Below are positions 24,906 through 33,463 of a stretch of 64,000 nucleotides of DNA, in pieces; position 1 is the stretch's first letter, and every line of letters begins with the position of its first letter. Source of the DNA: Stenotrophomonas sp. 610A2 (GTDB lineage: Bacteria > Pseudomonadota > Gammaproteobacteria > Xanthomonadales > Xanthomonadaceae); the NCBI RefSeq assembly GCF_030549615.1, contig NZ_CP130832.1, positions 620,001-684,000 of the forward strand, in the 5' to 3' direction. The notes beneath the pieces are model-generated. The model was not told where the DNA came from, searched no databases, and saw only the letters and a program-made list of their open reading frames with translations. The translations under genes were made by a program, and so were the position numbers.

Positions 24906-26021
24906 ATGCAGCCAGCTGCCAGCCCCGATTCCAGCACCGCAACCGTCGAGCAGGACCTCGCCAGCACCAGCTTGCCCACGGTGGACGAACTGCTGGACGA
25001 GAGCGCGGCAGCAGAAGAATCCGCGCCGCCGCCGCGCTACCGGCTGCCGCAGGCTTCGGTTCCGCCCAACATCATGTTGCAGTCGGCCGTCACCCGGTTG
25101 GTCGAGCAGAAAGAACAGATCGATCAGCTGGCCCGCAACGGCTTGTTGGCCGGCCTGCTGCCGCCGGAGTGGAGTGCATCGCCCGGCAACGAGCTGCGCG
25201 CCTTCGTCGCCAGCGTGGTGCCGTTCGCCTCCGACAGCGTGCGCGGCGAGACCGTCGCTGCACGCGTACCGCTGAAATTCCTGCTTGGTCATTCGCAGCG
25301 CTGGGGCAAGCCCGATGTGGCCGAACCCAATTCCCTGTCGGCCTTCCTGGCCAGCGACGAGCGCGCCAACAGCGGTGCCAGCGATCACGCCGAAGTCATG
25401 CTGCTATCGCCGCTCGGCATCGGTTGGGCGCAATCCGGCCGCAGTCGTGTCGGCTTCCTGCGCGCGATGGGCATGGAATCGATGGCCGCGCGGGTCACGG
25501 CCCTGCCGTATCCGGCGCCGGAACAGCTGGCGCTCTACCAGGTCAGCCATGAAGGACAGACCCAGTTCTGGTGCGTAATGGACAAGCGCCGGCTGCGCGC
25601 GCTGCCGGTGCCGGCCTTGTCGCTGCCGTTGTTGACGGCTTATGGCGTAGAGGCGCCGCAGGCTTGGCCATCGAATTGGCCGGCACCCGCCGAAGTTGAC
25701 GCGGCACTGGCCTTGGCACGCATGGGCAAGGGCGCTGCCGAAGTCGATCTGGTCAAGCTTGTGGACAAAATCGGACGTGACCAAGCCAACGATGCCTGGA
25801 CCGGCGCCAGCCTGATGCAGCTGCACACCTGGGTGCCGCGCTGGCGGTTCTTCCTGACCTCGTTCATCGGTCTGCCGGCCGGCCTGCTGTTGCTTGCAGC
25901 ATTGGCCTTGCCCGGCCGCATTGAGGCGGCAGCGGTGGCGGCGGCATTGGGTTTTGCAGGTGGTGCGATCGCGGCCCTTGCCGCGCCGTGGATCTATGCG
26001 CGGCGCAAGCACCTGAGTTGA
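24906..26021 (+). CDS. Unknown protein with C-terminal membrane anchor, 371 aa
   Basis: 371 residues starting MQPAASPDSSTATVEQDL. The first 50 residues are low-complexity and acidic. A soluble region of about 260 residues follows, and two hydrophobic helices lie at the C-terminus (FLTSFIGLPAGLLLLAALAL, then VAAALGFAGGAIAALAAPW), ending in a basic YARRKHLS. The topology puts the main domain in the cytoplasm. I do not recognise a family; segments such as MLLSPLGIGWAQSGRSRVGF could be searched. The frame can start five codons earlier at a TTG; the ATG was preferred. It is convergent with the MarR gene, with only 13 bases between the stop codons. Confidence 0.68.
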   Translation: MQPAASPDSSTATVEQDLASTSLPTVDELLDESAAAEESAPPPRYRLPQASVPPNIMLQSAVTRLVEQKEQIDQLARNGLLAGLLPPEWSASPGNELRAFVASVVPFASDSVRGETVAARVPLKFLLGHSQRWGKPDVAEPNSLSAFLASDERANSGASDHAEVMLLSPLGIGWAQSGRSRVGFLRAMGMESMAARVTALPYPAPEQLALYQVSHEGQTQFWCVMDKRRLRALPVPALSLPLLTAYGVEAPQAWPSNWPAPAEVDAALALARMGKGAAEVDLVKLVDKIGRDQANDAWTGASLMQLHTWVPRWRFFLTSFIGLPAGLLLLAALALPGRIEAAAVAAALGFAGGAIAALAAPWIYARRKHLS

Positions 26022-26034
26022 TCGTCGGCGACGA

Positions 26035-26529
26035 TCAACCCTCGTTCATGCGCTGCAGGCCGGCATCGGCCAGGCGCGTGATCAGGCGTTCGAGCACCTG
26101 TTCCTCGTCCTCGGTGAGCGCCGACATCAGGCGCCGTTCCATCTCGATCACCATCGGCGCGATGGTCTCGTAGACCTCGAAGCCTGCGGCCGACAAGGCC
26201 AGCACCGAGCGGCGACGGTCATCGCCGTGGGTCTCGCGTTTGATGAAGCCGCGCTCCAGCAGGCGCGCAACGGCGCGGCTGACCGCCACCTTGTCCATCG
26301 CCGTGCGCTCGGACACTTCACTGGCCGAGGAGCCCGGGTACAGCGCCAGGATGGTGATCACCCGCCATTCGGGGATGGCCAGGCCGTAGCGCTCGCCGTA
26401 CAGCCGGGCGATGTTGCCGCTGACCCGGTTGGACAGGACGCTGATGCGGTAGGGCAGGAACTGCTCAAGGTCCAGCAACACGTGAGAGGCGCGGATGCTG
26501 GTGGACTTGCTGTAATCGGAAGAGCTCAT
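26035..26529 (-). CDS. MarR-family transcriptional regulator, divergent from hppD
   Basis: 164 residues with the MarR winged helix-turn-helix. ISVLSNRVSGNIARLYGERY is the dimerisation helix. EWRVITILALYPGSSASEVS and MDKVAVSRAVARLLERGFIK form the recognition helix region. The wing carries the DDRRR motif (THGDDRRRSVLALSAAG) at the expected place. The start at 26529 (MSSSDYSK) is 128 bases from the hppD start on the opposite strand, so the shared region should contain its operator. By analogy with HpdR-type regulators it probably represses hppD and responds to a tyrosine breakdown product. No operator palindrome is obvious to the eye. Confidence 0.85.
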   Translation of the reverse strand: MSSSDYSKSTSIRASHVLLDLEQFLPYRISVLSNRVSGNIARLYGERYGLAIPEWRVITILALYPGSSASEVSERTAMDKVAVSRAVARLLERGFIKRETHGDDRRRSVLALSAAGFEVYETIAPMVIEMERRLMSALTEDEEQVLERLITRLADAGLQRMNEG

Positions 26530-26657
26530 GCTGCAGTGCACCTTGATGGTGGTTTCATGTGAAACTATAACCTTCGGTCCAGACCCGCTTTTTGCGGCGG
26601 ATCTCCCTGTTTTCATCGCCGGCACCCCGGCGTCCGCCAAGCTCCCGGAGGCAACCC

Positions 26658-27767
26658 ATGAACACCCCTACTGCATCCAACGCGCCCAACCTGGGCATGC
26701 AGGTCACCACCTTTGAAAACCCGATGGGCATCGATGGTTTTGAGTTCGTCGAATTTGGCGCGCCGGCCGGGCAGGCTGCCCAGCTGCATGCTTACTTCAA
26801 GAACATGGGGTTCACGGCCGTCCTCCGCCACCGGCAGCGTGCTATTACCGTCTACCGTCAAGGCGGCGTCAACTTTCTTGTAAACGAGGAGCCAAACTCG
26901 TTTGCCGCCGACTTCGCCGCCAAGCATGGCCCGAGCGCCTGCGGCTTCGCCATCCGCTTCCAGAAGCCGGCTGCCGAGGTGCTGTCGGCGGCGCTGGGCA
27001 ACGGTGCCGAGGAAGTCGAGCTGCTGGCTGAAACCCGCGCCGTGTCGGCGCCGGTGATCAAGGGTATCGGCGACTGCATGCTGTACCTGGTGGATCGTTA
27101 CGGCGGTGCCGGAAGCATTTACGACACCGACTACGAGCCGATCGAAGGCGCCGACCAGAACCCGGGCGGCTTCGGCCTGACCTTCATCGATCACCTGACC
27201 CACAACCTGTACCTGGGCAACATGCAGCAGTGGTCGGATTACTACGAGCGCCTGTTCAACTTCCGCGAGATCCGCTACTTCGACATCAAGGGCGCAAAGA
27301 CCGGCCTGGTGTCCAAGGCGATGACCGCGCCGGACGGCGTCGTGCGCATCCCGCTCAACGAGTCGTCCGACCCGAAGAGCCAGATCAACGAATACCTCGA
27401 TGCCTACAAGGGCGAGGGCATCCAGCACATCGCCTGCTTCACCGACAACATCTACGACACCGTCGAAGCGATGCGTGCGCAGGGCATTGAGTTCCTGGAC
27501 ACGCCGGACACCTACTTCGACGTGGTCGACCTGCGCATCCCGAACAATGGCGAAGACGTGGAGCGCCTGCGCAAGAACAAGATCCTGATCGACGCCGACC
27601 CGGAAACCAAGCAGCGCAAGCTGCTGCAGATCTTCACCAAGAACTGCATCGGCCCGATCTTCTTCGAGATCATCCAGCGCAAGGGCAACGAAGGGTTCGG
27701 CGAAGGCAACTTCCAGGCCTTGTTTGAAAGCATCGAGCGCGACCAGATGGATCGTGGTGTGCTGTAA
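26658..27767 (+). CDS. hppD: 4-hydroxyphenylpyruvate dioxygenase
   Basis: 369 residues. The enzyme converts 4-hydroxyphenylpyruvate to homogentisate, the second step of tyrosine breakdown. The Fe(II) facial triad is visible: His in FIDHLTHNLYLG, His in GIQHIACFTDNIY and Glu in CIGPIFFEIIQRKG. The C-terminal gate helix (FGEGNFQALFESIERDQ) is also present. GGAGG lies seven bases before the ATG at 26658. It diverges from the MarR regulator and is followed 220 bases later by hmgA, whose product uses homogentisate; the gap holds two repeats, so hmgA may have its own promoter. Confidence 0.95.
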   Translation: MNTPTASNAPNLGMQVTTFENPMGIDGFEFVEFGAPAGQAAQLHAYFKNMGFTAVLRHRQRAITVYRQGGVNFLVNEEPNSFAADFAAKHGPSACGFAIRFQKPAAEVLSAALGNGAEEVELLAETRAVSAPVIKGIGDCMLYLVDRYGGAGSIYDTDYEPIEGADQNPGGFGLTFIDHLTHNLYLGNMQQWSDYYERLFNFREIRYFDIKGAKTGLVSKAMTAPDGVVRIPLNESSDPKSQINEYLDAYKGEGIQHIACFTDNIYDTVEAMRAQGIEFLDTPDTYFDVVDLRIPNNGEDVERLRKNKILIDADPETKQRKLLQIFTKNCIGPIFFEIIQRKGNEGFGEGNFQALFESIERDQMDRGVL

Positions 27768-27807
27768 CAAGCTTTGCTTGAGGCCTTTGCTTGAAGCCTT
27801 TGCTCAA

Positions 27808-27963
27808 AGCCCCTCTCCCGCCCGCGGGAGAGGAGTTGGGGTGAGGGCAGGCCCTTGCAGTTGCTGTTGATTTCCGCAGCCACCAACGCAGCCAATTGCC
27901 TTAGGATCAAGTCAAAAGCTTCCCCTCACCCCAACCCCTCTCCCGCAGGCGGGAGAGGGGCTC
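27808..27963. repeat. Inverted-type CCCCTCTCCCGC repeats between hppD and hmgA
   Basis: Copies at about 27808-27848 and 27923-27963 contain the stem CTCTCCCGC/GCGGGAGAG; the second is in the CTCACCCCAACCCC form. A diverged run of GCTTTG/GCCTTTGCT units precedes the first copy (27770-27807), resembling the AAAGCC tracts near other repeats. Confidence 0.8.
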
Positions 27964-27987
27964 AATCGCAAAACATAGGCCGTCACC

Positions 27988-29286
27988 ATGGTCAGCAACG
28001 CTTATCAATCCGGCTTCGGCAATGAGTTCGCCACCGAGGCTGTGCCCGGCACCTTGCCGGTGGGTCGCAATTCGCCGCAGCAGGTGGCGCACGGGCTGTA
28101 TGCCGAGCAGCTGACCGGCACCGCATTCACCGCGCCGCGCGGCAGCAACCGCCGCAGCTGGCTGTACCGCATCCGCCCGGCGGCGATGCACGGTGAGTTC
28201 ACCCCGTTCGAGCAGCCGCGCCTGCACAGCGATTTCAGCAAGTCGGCGGCCTCGCCGAACCAGCTGCGCTGGGACCCGTTGCCGCTGCCCACCGAACCCA
28301 CCGACTTCATCGATGGCCTGTACACGATGGGCGGCAACGGCTCGGCCGAAGCCCACACCGGTGCCGGTATCCATCTTTACGCCGCCAATGCCGACATGCA
28401 GGGGCGCTACTTCTACAACGCCGATGGCGAGCTGCTGATCGTGCCGCAGCTGGGCCGGCTGCGCCTGCGCACCGAGCTGGGCGTGATCGAGATCGAACCG
28501 CAGCAGATCGCGGTGATCCCGCGCGGCGTGCGCTTCGCGGTCGAGTTGCCGGACGGGCAGGCACGCGGCTATGTCTGCGAGAACTTCGGCGCGCTGCTGA
28601 AGCTGCCCGATCTCGGCCCGATCGGCAGCAATGGCCTGGCCAACCCGCGTGACTTTGAAACGCCGGTTGCCGCCTATGAAAACCTCGACGGCCAATTCGA
28701 GCTGGTCGCCAAATTCCAGGGCCGCCTGTGGCGCGCCGATATCGGTCACTCGCCGCTCGACGTGGTCGGCTGGCACGGCAACTACGCGCCGTACCGCTAC
28801 GACCTGCGCCACTTCAACACCATTGGCTCGATCAGTTACGACCATCCGGATCCGTCGATCTTCCTGGTGCTGCATTCGGCCAGCGATACCCCGGGCACCA
28901 GCAATCTGGATTTCGTGATTTTCCCGCCGCGTTGGCTGGTAGCGCAGAACACCTTCCGCCCGCCGTGGTTCCACCGCAACATCGCCAGCGAGTTCATGGG
29001 CCTGATCCACGGCGCCTACGACGCCAAGGCCGAAGGCTTCGTGCCGGGCGGTGCGTCCATGCACAACTGCATGACCGGCCATGGCCCGGATGCGGCCACC
29101 TTCGACAAGGCCTCGCATGCGGACCTGTCCAAGCCGGACGTGATCCGCGACACCATGGCCTTCATGTTCGAGACCCGCGGCGTCATCTGCCCGACCGAAC
29201 AGGCGATGGATGCCGGGCACCGCCAGCGCGGCTACCAGGCCTGCTGGAGCGGGCTGCGCAACAACTTCACCGCACCCAAGGCCTGA
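27988..29286 (+). CDS. hmgA: Homogentisate 1,2-dioxygenase
   Basis: 432 residues. It opens the aromatic ring of homogentisate to give maleylacetoacetate, the third step of tyrosine catabolism. The N-terminus [19 protein letters not shown] is typical. The iron-binding region is intact: [20 protein letters not shown] (His and Glu ligands) and [11 protein letters not shown] with the third His. Length equals that of other bacterial HmgA proteins. The start is the ATG at 27988 ([10 protein letters not shown]). The next step, maleylacetoacetate isomerase, is not in the window. Loss of this gene in related bacteria produces brown pyomelanin. Confidence 0.95.
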   Translation: MVSNAYQSGFGNEFATEAVPGTLPVGRNSPQQVAHGLYAEQLTGTAFTAPRGSNRRSWLYRIRPAAMHGEFTPFEQPRLHSDFSKSAASPNQLRWDPLPLPTEPTDFIDGLYTMGGNGSAEAHTGAGIHLYAANADMQGRYFYNADGELLIVPQLGRLRLRTELGVIEIEPQQIAVIPRGVRFAVELPDGQARGYVCENFGALLKLPDLGPIGSNGLANPRDFETPVAAYENLDGQFELVAKFQGRLWRADIGHSPLDVVGWHGNYAPYRYDLRHFNTIGSISYDHPDPSIFLVLHSASDTPGTSNLDFVIFPPRWLVAQNTFRPPWFHRNIASEFMGLIHGAYDAKAEGFVPGGASMHNCMTGHGPDAATFDKASHADLSKPDVIRDTMAFMFETRGVICPTEQAMDAGHRQRGYQACWSGLRNNFTAPKA

Positions 29287-29287
29287 C

Positions 29288-29848
29288 TCAGGCCGGCAGC
29301 GGTGCTGCGTCCAGCACCGCTGCCAGATGCGTTTCGGGCAGCACTTCCTGCAGGCGTCCACGCACGCGCTGGGCATAGCCGTCCGAGGTCATTGCCGGCA
29401 GATGGCTGAGTGCCAGCTTCAGCGCCTGTACGGTATCGCCTTCCTCGCGCGCTGCCTGCACAAGCTTGTGCAGCTGTGCGGCAGTGGGATTGCGTTGCAG
29501 CGCGAGGATATCCAGCACATAGATGCGCGCGGCGACCATTGAGCGGCGCCGTTCGACGGGCGCCTGCTGCGGGACCGTTGCGGGCGCTGTATTGTGCGGC
29601 TGCTGCGCCGGTGCGGGATCGGCAGCCTGTGCTTTTGCGACCGGCGCCGTGGGCGCTTCCACCTGCAGGTAGCCATCGCGCTGCAGCTGTGCGATCAGCT
29701 CGGGCACGTCGTTGCCGAGCATGCCGCTGAGCTCGGCCAGGCTGCGCTTGCCGTCGCACAGGATCAGCGCCCGCCGCTGGCGCAGGTCCAGCGCGGCGCG
29801 GTGCGTCTGCAGCACGGTGTGGCCAAGTTCGGTCTTGTGCGGTTGCAT
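29288..29848 (-). CDS. Unknown protein with helical N- and C-terminal domains, 186 aa
   Basis: 186 residues. Residues 15-65 (RQRRALILCDGKRSLAELSG, then MLGNDVPELIAQLQRDGYLQ) look like a small winged-helix module. A Pro/Ala/Gln linker follows (about 68-100). A C-terminal helical domain (about 105-186) has MVAARIYVLDILALQRNPTA and EVLPETHLAAVLDAAPLPA. It is convergent with hmgA, with one base between the stop codons. I do not recognise the family. The N-terminal motif resembles short modules found in proteobacterial regulators, but no function can be claimed. Confidence 0.68.
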   Translation of the reverse strand: MQPHKTELGHTVLQTHRAALDLRQRRALILCDGKRSLAELSGMLGNDVPELIAQLQRDGYLQVEAPTAPVAKAQAADPAPAQQPHNTAPATVPQQAPVERRRSMVAARIYVLDILALQRNPTAAQLHKLVQAAREEGDTVQALKLALSHLPAMTSDGYAQRVRGRLQEVLPETHLAAVLDAAPLPA

Positions 29849-29980
29849 GGGCGTTGGGCACGGGCGACGTAGGCGCCCAGCCTGTCGCCGGCAAGTGAAA
29901 CCACGATGACAGCCCGGCCTTCGCGCCTGCCATGCAGGGATGCCGCTAGACTCGGCCGCGTACCCGCCTGGAGCTGCCGC

Positions 29981-30577
29981 ATGAACCGTCTTGCCCTGCC
30001 TTTGTCACTGATTGCCGTGCTGTTGGTGGCCTGCCAGCGCACGCCGCCGGCCGAGCCCGCAACCGCTGAACCGGCTGCGGCACCAGCACCCGCTGCGGCG
30101 CCCGCCCCGGCACCGGCCGCCCCGGTTGCTGCCAGCGATGCCGACTGGCAGGGCTATGGCGCGGCACAGCTCGGTATCGACGCCGAGCAGCTGCGCACGG
30201 TATGGACGGGAGAACTGCAGGGCGATGCAGCGGCCGATGGCGGCTGCTACTACCTGTCCCCCGGGGCGCATACCGAGGGCGGGCCGTTCTTCATGCTCGA
30301 AGAGGGCAAGTTCGTACGCTATGACGTGCGTGGCGGCGATACCGCCGCGCCGGGTGGCGGCAAGATCGGCATGGACCTGGCCCAGCTGCAGGCGCTTTAC
30401 CCGCAGGCCGAGCCGGTGCAGCCGCACAAGTACGTGGAGGGGGGAAAGGTACTGCGAGTACCGGCAACGGACGGCAGCCAGGGCGCGTTGGTGTTCGAGC
30501 TGGGTGCTGACGGCAAGGCCACGATGTGGCGCGTTGGCCTGCCGCCGCAGGTGGATTACGTGGAAGGCTGCGGCTGA
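29981..30577 (+). CDS. Putative lipoprotein with Ala/Pro-rich linker
   Basis: 198 residues. The N-terminus MNRLALPLSLIAVLLVAC carries a lipobox (LVAC, Cys18). Residues 19-58 are an Ala/Pro/Glu-rich linker typical of surface-tethered lipoproteins. The rest is a soluble domain with two cysteines that could bond (GGCYYLSPG and the C-terminal VEGCG). Segments IGMDLAQLQALYPQAEPVQP and VFELGADGKATMWRVGLPPQ recall small domains that recur in Xanthomonadaceae lipoproteins, but I cannot name a family. GGAG lies about eight bases before the ATG. Divergent from the preceding unknown gene. Confidence 0.72.
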   Translation: MNRLALPLSLIAVLLVACQRTPPAEPATAEPAAAPAPAAAPAPAPAAPVAASDADWQGYGAAQLGIDAEQLRTVWTGELQGDAAADGGCYYLSPGAHTEGGPFFMLEEGKFVRYDVRGGDTAAPGGGKIGMDLAQLQALYPQAEPVQPHKYVEGGKVLRVPATDGSQGALVFELGADGKATMWRVGLPPQVDYVEGCG

Positions 30578-30654
30578 TACCCTGCTGCGGCTACAGGCGA
30601 TAGTGCGGGTACACGTCCGGCTATCGTCGCCAACAATGTCGGGAGGGAGGCGCA

Positions 30655-31608
30655 ATGTTCGAAGCGATCGCATGGTTTGTCCTTGGGCTGGTGTTGCTCG
30701 CCCTGGGCGGTGATTCCATCGTCAAGGCCGCCTCCGGCCTGGCCCAGCGCTTTGGCGCCTCGCCGTTCGTCGCTGGTTTGTTGCTGGTCGCCTTCGGCAC
30801 CTCCTTGCCGGAGCTGGTGGTCAATGCCCGTGCCTTTGCAACCGGTGCGCAGGAACTGGCGCTGGGCAATGCGGTCGGCAGCAACATCGTCAATGTCGGC
30901 CTGACCCTGGGCTTGGCTGCGTTGGCTTTCCCGTTGATGGTGCGCACGCGCCTGTTGTCGCCGTTGCTGGTGCTGCTGGCGGTGGCGACGCTGGCCTTGA
31001 TCGTGTTCGGGCTGGATGGCGCCATCAGCCGCATCGAAGGCATCGTGTTGCTGCTGGGCTTTGTCGGTGTGCTGGCCTTCCTGCTGAAGCGGGCACGGCA
31101 TGAGCCGGCGGAGCTGCAGGAAAGCATCATCAATTACGCCACCACCCGCACCGTGCTCGGGCTCAACATCATCCGTGTCCTCATCGCCGCGGTGGTGCTG
31201 TATTACGGCGCGCGTTTCGTGGTGCAGGCTGCACCGGTGATCGGTGCTGGCTGGGACATGTCGCCGTTGCTGGCCGGTTTGTTGCCGGTGGCCATCGGCA
31301 CCGCCTTGCCGGAAGTCGCCGCAGCCATTGCTGCCGCGCGACGCGGTCAGGGCGACATGGTGGTTGGCCACGTGATCGGCTCCAGCCTGTTCAACGTGCT
31401 GGTGGTGATCGGTGGCATGGCGGCACTGCGGCCGATGCCGCTGCCCGCCTCGTTCGTACGCCTGGAGTTGCCGGCGGCGATCGTGTTCGTGTTGATGCTG
31501 TACCCGATGCTGCGTGGCGACCTCAAGGTCAGCCGTGGCGAAGGCGCGGTGCTGTTCATCGCGTTCCTGGCGTGGGTAGGCCTGGAGCTCGCGCTGTTCG
31601 CCGTGTAG
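30655..31608 (+). CDS. Calcium/sodium antiporter of the CaCA family (YrbG-like)
   Basis: 317 residues and ten membrane helices. The two alpha-repeats that form the ion pathway are clear: AFGTSLPELVVNARAFATGA with GNAVGSNIVNVG in the first half, and AIGTALPEVAAAIAAARRGQ with GHVIGSSLFNVLVV in the second. The family exchanges Ca2+ (or K+) for Na+ or H+ across the inner membrane. A GGGAGG stretch lies six bases before the ATG. The stop codon TAG is contributed by a palindromic repeat (TGTAGGAGCGGC...), so the last codon borders directly on it. Confidence 0.92.
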   Translation: MFEAIAWFVLGLVLLALGGDSIVKAASGLAQRFGASPFVAGLLLVAFGTSLPELVVNARAFATGAQELALGNAVGSNIVNVGLTLGLAALAFPLMVRTRLLSPLLVLLAVATLALIVFGLDGAISRIEGIVLLLGFVGVLAFLLKRARHEPAELQESIINYATTRTVLGLNIIRVLIAAVVLYYGARFVVQAAPVIGAGWDMSPLLAGLLPVAIGTALPEVAAAIAAARRGQGDMVVGHVIGSSLFNVLVVIGGMAALRPMPLPASFVRLELPAAIVFVLMLYPMLRGDLKVSRGEGAVLFIAFLAWVGLELALFAV

Positions 31609-31719
31609 GAGCGGCGTAAGCCGCGAAGCTGGCACAGCTGAAAGCGCCGGGTTTTATGCAATTACATGCCATGTTGCCGCTGCTGTTGCAGTGGCTTCGC
31701 GGCTGACGCCGCTCCCACA
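31604..31719. repeat. Inverted pair of GGAGCGGCGTAAGCC-type REP elements
   Basis: A forward copy at 31604-31631 overlaps the antiporter gene's stop codon. A reverse copy lies at 31692-31719, about 60 bases later. Confidence 0.85.
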
Positions 31720-31816
31720 GGTCAGCTGGCGCTGCTGCATATAGGGAGTCTGTCTCTTGCATTGATTGCCCGTGCTGGGCTTGAATCAACGGTTCCAAGT
31801 TGACAAGGAGTCGAGC

Positions 31817-32260
31817 ATGCGTGGGTTTTTGTTGATGGCTGTGGCTTGCATGGGCTTGGCGGGATGTGCGCATGTCGGCCGTGGCAGCACATGGGTGGAT
31901 CCATCCATGGCGGTGCAGCTGGCGGCTGCGGCTGGGCCGCAGCGCGGGGTAGATGGCGTGTTTGCGCTGACGGTGCGTGCCAGTGGCAATGCCGATGGCA
32001 GGTTGTACCTGAACTCCCAATCGGACTACCGCGATCCGCGCAATCTGAGCATCAGCATCGGGCCCGATGCGCTTCAGGAGATGGTGGCGCAATACGGGGC
32101 GGATCCCGGCGCAGCCTTGAAGGGACGCGCGATTCTGGTGCGGGGTACCGCACGGTTGGTGCGTATCGGGTTCGTTGCTGATGGCAGGCGCGTCAGCGAC
32201 AAGTATTACTACCAGACGCATGTACGGGTCGATGACGCCACGCAGCTGCAGCTGCGCTGA
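31817..32260 (+). CDS. Small putative lipoprotein, 147 aa
   Basis: 147 residues with a lipoprotein signal peptide (MRGFLLMAVACMGLAGC, lipobox LAGC). The mature domain of about 130 residues has GVFALTVRASGNADGRLYLN and ALKGRAILVRGTARLVRIGF, suggesting a small beta-rich (OB-like) fold, and ends TQLQLR. AAGGAG lies eight bases before the ATG. I do not recognise a named family. It stands alone, with repeats on both sides. Confidence 0.75.
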   Translation: MRGFLLMAVACMGLAGCAHVGRGSTWVDPSMAVQLAAAAGPQRGVDGVFALTVRASGNADGRLYLNSQSDYRDPRNLSISIGPDALQEMVAQYGADPGAALKGRAILVRGTARLVRIGFVADGRRVSDKYYYQTHVRVDDATQLQLR

Positions 32261-32269
32261 AGCGTGCCT

Positions 32270-32337
32270 GTAGTGCCGAGCCATGCTCGGCAGGAGCTTT
32301 CCCGGTAAGGCTCCAGCCGAGCATGGCTCGGCACTAC
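32270..32337. repeat. Inverted pair of GTAG repeats
   Basis: A forward copy at 32270-32293 and a reverse copy at 32313-32337, with about 19 bases between, can fold as one long hairpin. It lies between the lipoprotein gene and the convergent mnh operon. Confidence 0.88.
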
Positions 32338-32358
32338 CGGTGGAGCTTGTGCCCGGCA

Positions 32359-32679
32359 CTATTCCTTCGGCGGCTCGGGCCGGCTTTCCATCATCAGCGA
32401 CAGTGCGGCCTTGGCCATCAGGTGGGCGCTGATCGGTGCGGTGATGAACAGGAACACGGTGATCAGCAGCTCACGCGGCTGCGGGTCCTGGCCGAGGAAG
32501 ATGTGGTACGCCACCGAGCACACCAGTACGCAGCCCACGCCCAGCGTGCTGGCCTTGGTCGGTGCATGCAGGCGTTTGAAGAAATCGGAAAAACGCACCA
32601 GGCCCAGCGCGCCGACCAGGATGAAGAAGCAGCCAAAGGCCAACAGCGCCGACAGCGCGATCTGCAGAAACGTGATCAT
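32359..32679 (-). CDS. mnhG: Mrp/Mnh antiporter subunit G
   Basis: 106 residues with three membrane helices. LGLVRFSDFFKRLHAPTKAS is the signature of MnhG/PhaG. It is one of the small subunits of the multi-protein Na+(K+)/H+ antiporter and is needed for complex assembly. It is the last gene of the operon, and its ATG overlaps the mnhF stop codon in ATGA. The frame is open further upstream within mnhF, but the overlap start fits the family length. No terminator is obvious beyond it; a GTAG repeat pair follows. Confidence 0.92.
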   Translation of the reverse strand: MITFLQIALSALLAFGCFFILVGALGLVRFSDFFKRLHAPTKASTLGVGCVLVCSVAYHIFLGQDPQPRELLITVFLFITAPISAHLMAKAALSLMMESRPEPPKE

Positions 32680-32960
32680 TCGACGATATCCCTGCGCAGC
32701 ACGAACTTGCTCAGCACCACCGTGCTGCAGAAGCCGAGCATGGCGATGATCAAGGCAGCCTCGAAGTAGATGGCCGAGTCCAGGTACATGCCGAACAGCA
32801 TCAGTTCGGCGATGGCGGTGACCGACAAGGTGTCCAGCGCGAGGATGCGGTCTGGCACGGTGGGCCCGCGCAGCAGCCGCCACAAACCCAGCAGCATGGC
32901 GATGCCGACCACGTGCATGCACACGATCAGCGTGGTTTCGAATATCTGGTAACCGTTCAC
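32676..32960 (-). CDS. mnhF: Mrp/Mnh antiporter subunit F
   Basis: 94 residues with three membrane helices. LLRGPTVPDRILALDTLSV is the MnhF motif, including the conserved Asp in PDRILALD. It is a small membrane subunit of the Mrp complex. It overlaps mnhE by four bases upstream and mnhG by four bases downstream, so translation is coupled. Confidence 0.93.
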   Translation of the reverse strand: MNGYQIFETTLIVCMHVVGIAMLLGLWRLLRGPTVPDRILALDTLSVTAIAELMLFGMYLDSAIYFEAALIIAMLGFCSTVVLSKFVLRRDIVE

Positions 32961-33463
32961 GGGAAGATCTCCATCAGCGGCGCTTCGTAGCGGCTCTTGA
33001 TCTCGTTGATCAGGGCATTGGCATCTTCAAGGTGCAGCACATGCACCAGCAGATGGCGGCGGTCTTCGGACAACGCCGCCGACACCGTGCCCGGGGTCAG
33101 GGTGATGAAACTGGTCAGCGCGGCGATGCCGTGGATGTTGGCGATATCCAGCGGCACCCAGATGAAGCCGGGCTTGAGCTTCTCTTCGCGGCCCAGCACC
33201 TGCGCGGCGACGCGCAGGTTGGACACCAGGATGTCCCACAGCACCACCGCCAGCAGCTTGGGCACCGGCCGCAAGGTGCCGAGGCGGGCGAACTCGCGGT
33301 CCAGGCGCGCAGCGAACAGCGGAATCACCACGCCCAGCAGCAGGCCGAGCACGAGTTGGCCCAGATCGAAGCTGGACGACATCACCATCCAGAACGCGAC
33401 AACGGTGATCGACAGCGCAGGCGAGGGGAAGATGCGGCGCAGCAGGGGGCGACGGTCGCTCAT
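32957..33463 (-). CDS. mnhE: Mrp/Mnh antiporter subunit E
   Basis: 168 residues. N-terminal membrane helices (residues 17-55) are followed by a cytoplasmic domain. SNLRVAAQVLGREEKLKPGF and ALTSFITLTPGTVSAALSED are the conserved MnhE blocks. It is a structural subunit of the cation/proton antiporter. Its ATG overlaps the mnhD stop codon by four bases. Confidence 0.92.
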   Translation of the reverse strand: MSDRRPLLRRIFPSPALSITVVAFWMVMSSSFDLGQLVLGLLLGVVIPLFAARLDREFARLGTLRPVPKLLAVVLWDILVSNLRVAAQVLGREEKLKPGFIWVPLDIANIHGIAALTSFITLTPGTVSAALSEDRRHLLVHVLHLEDANALINEIKSRYEAPLMEIFP

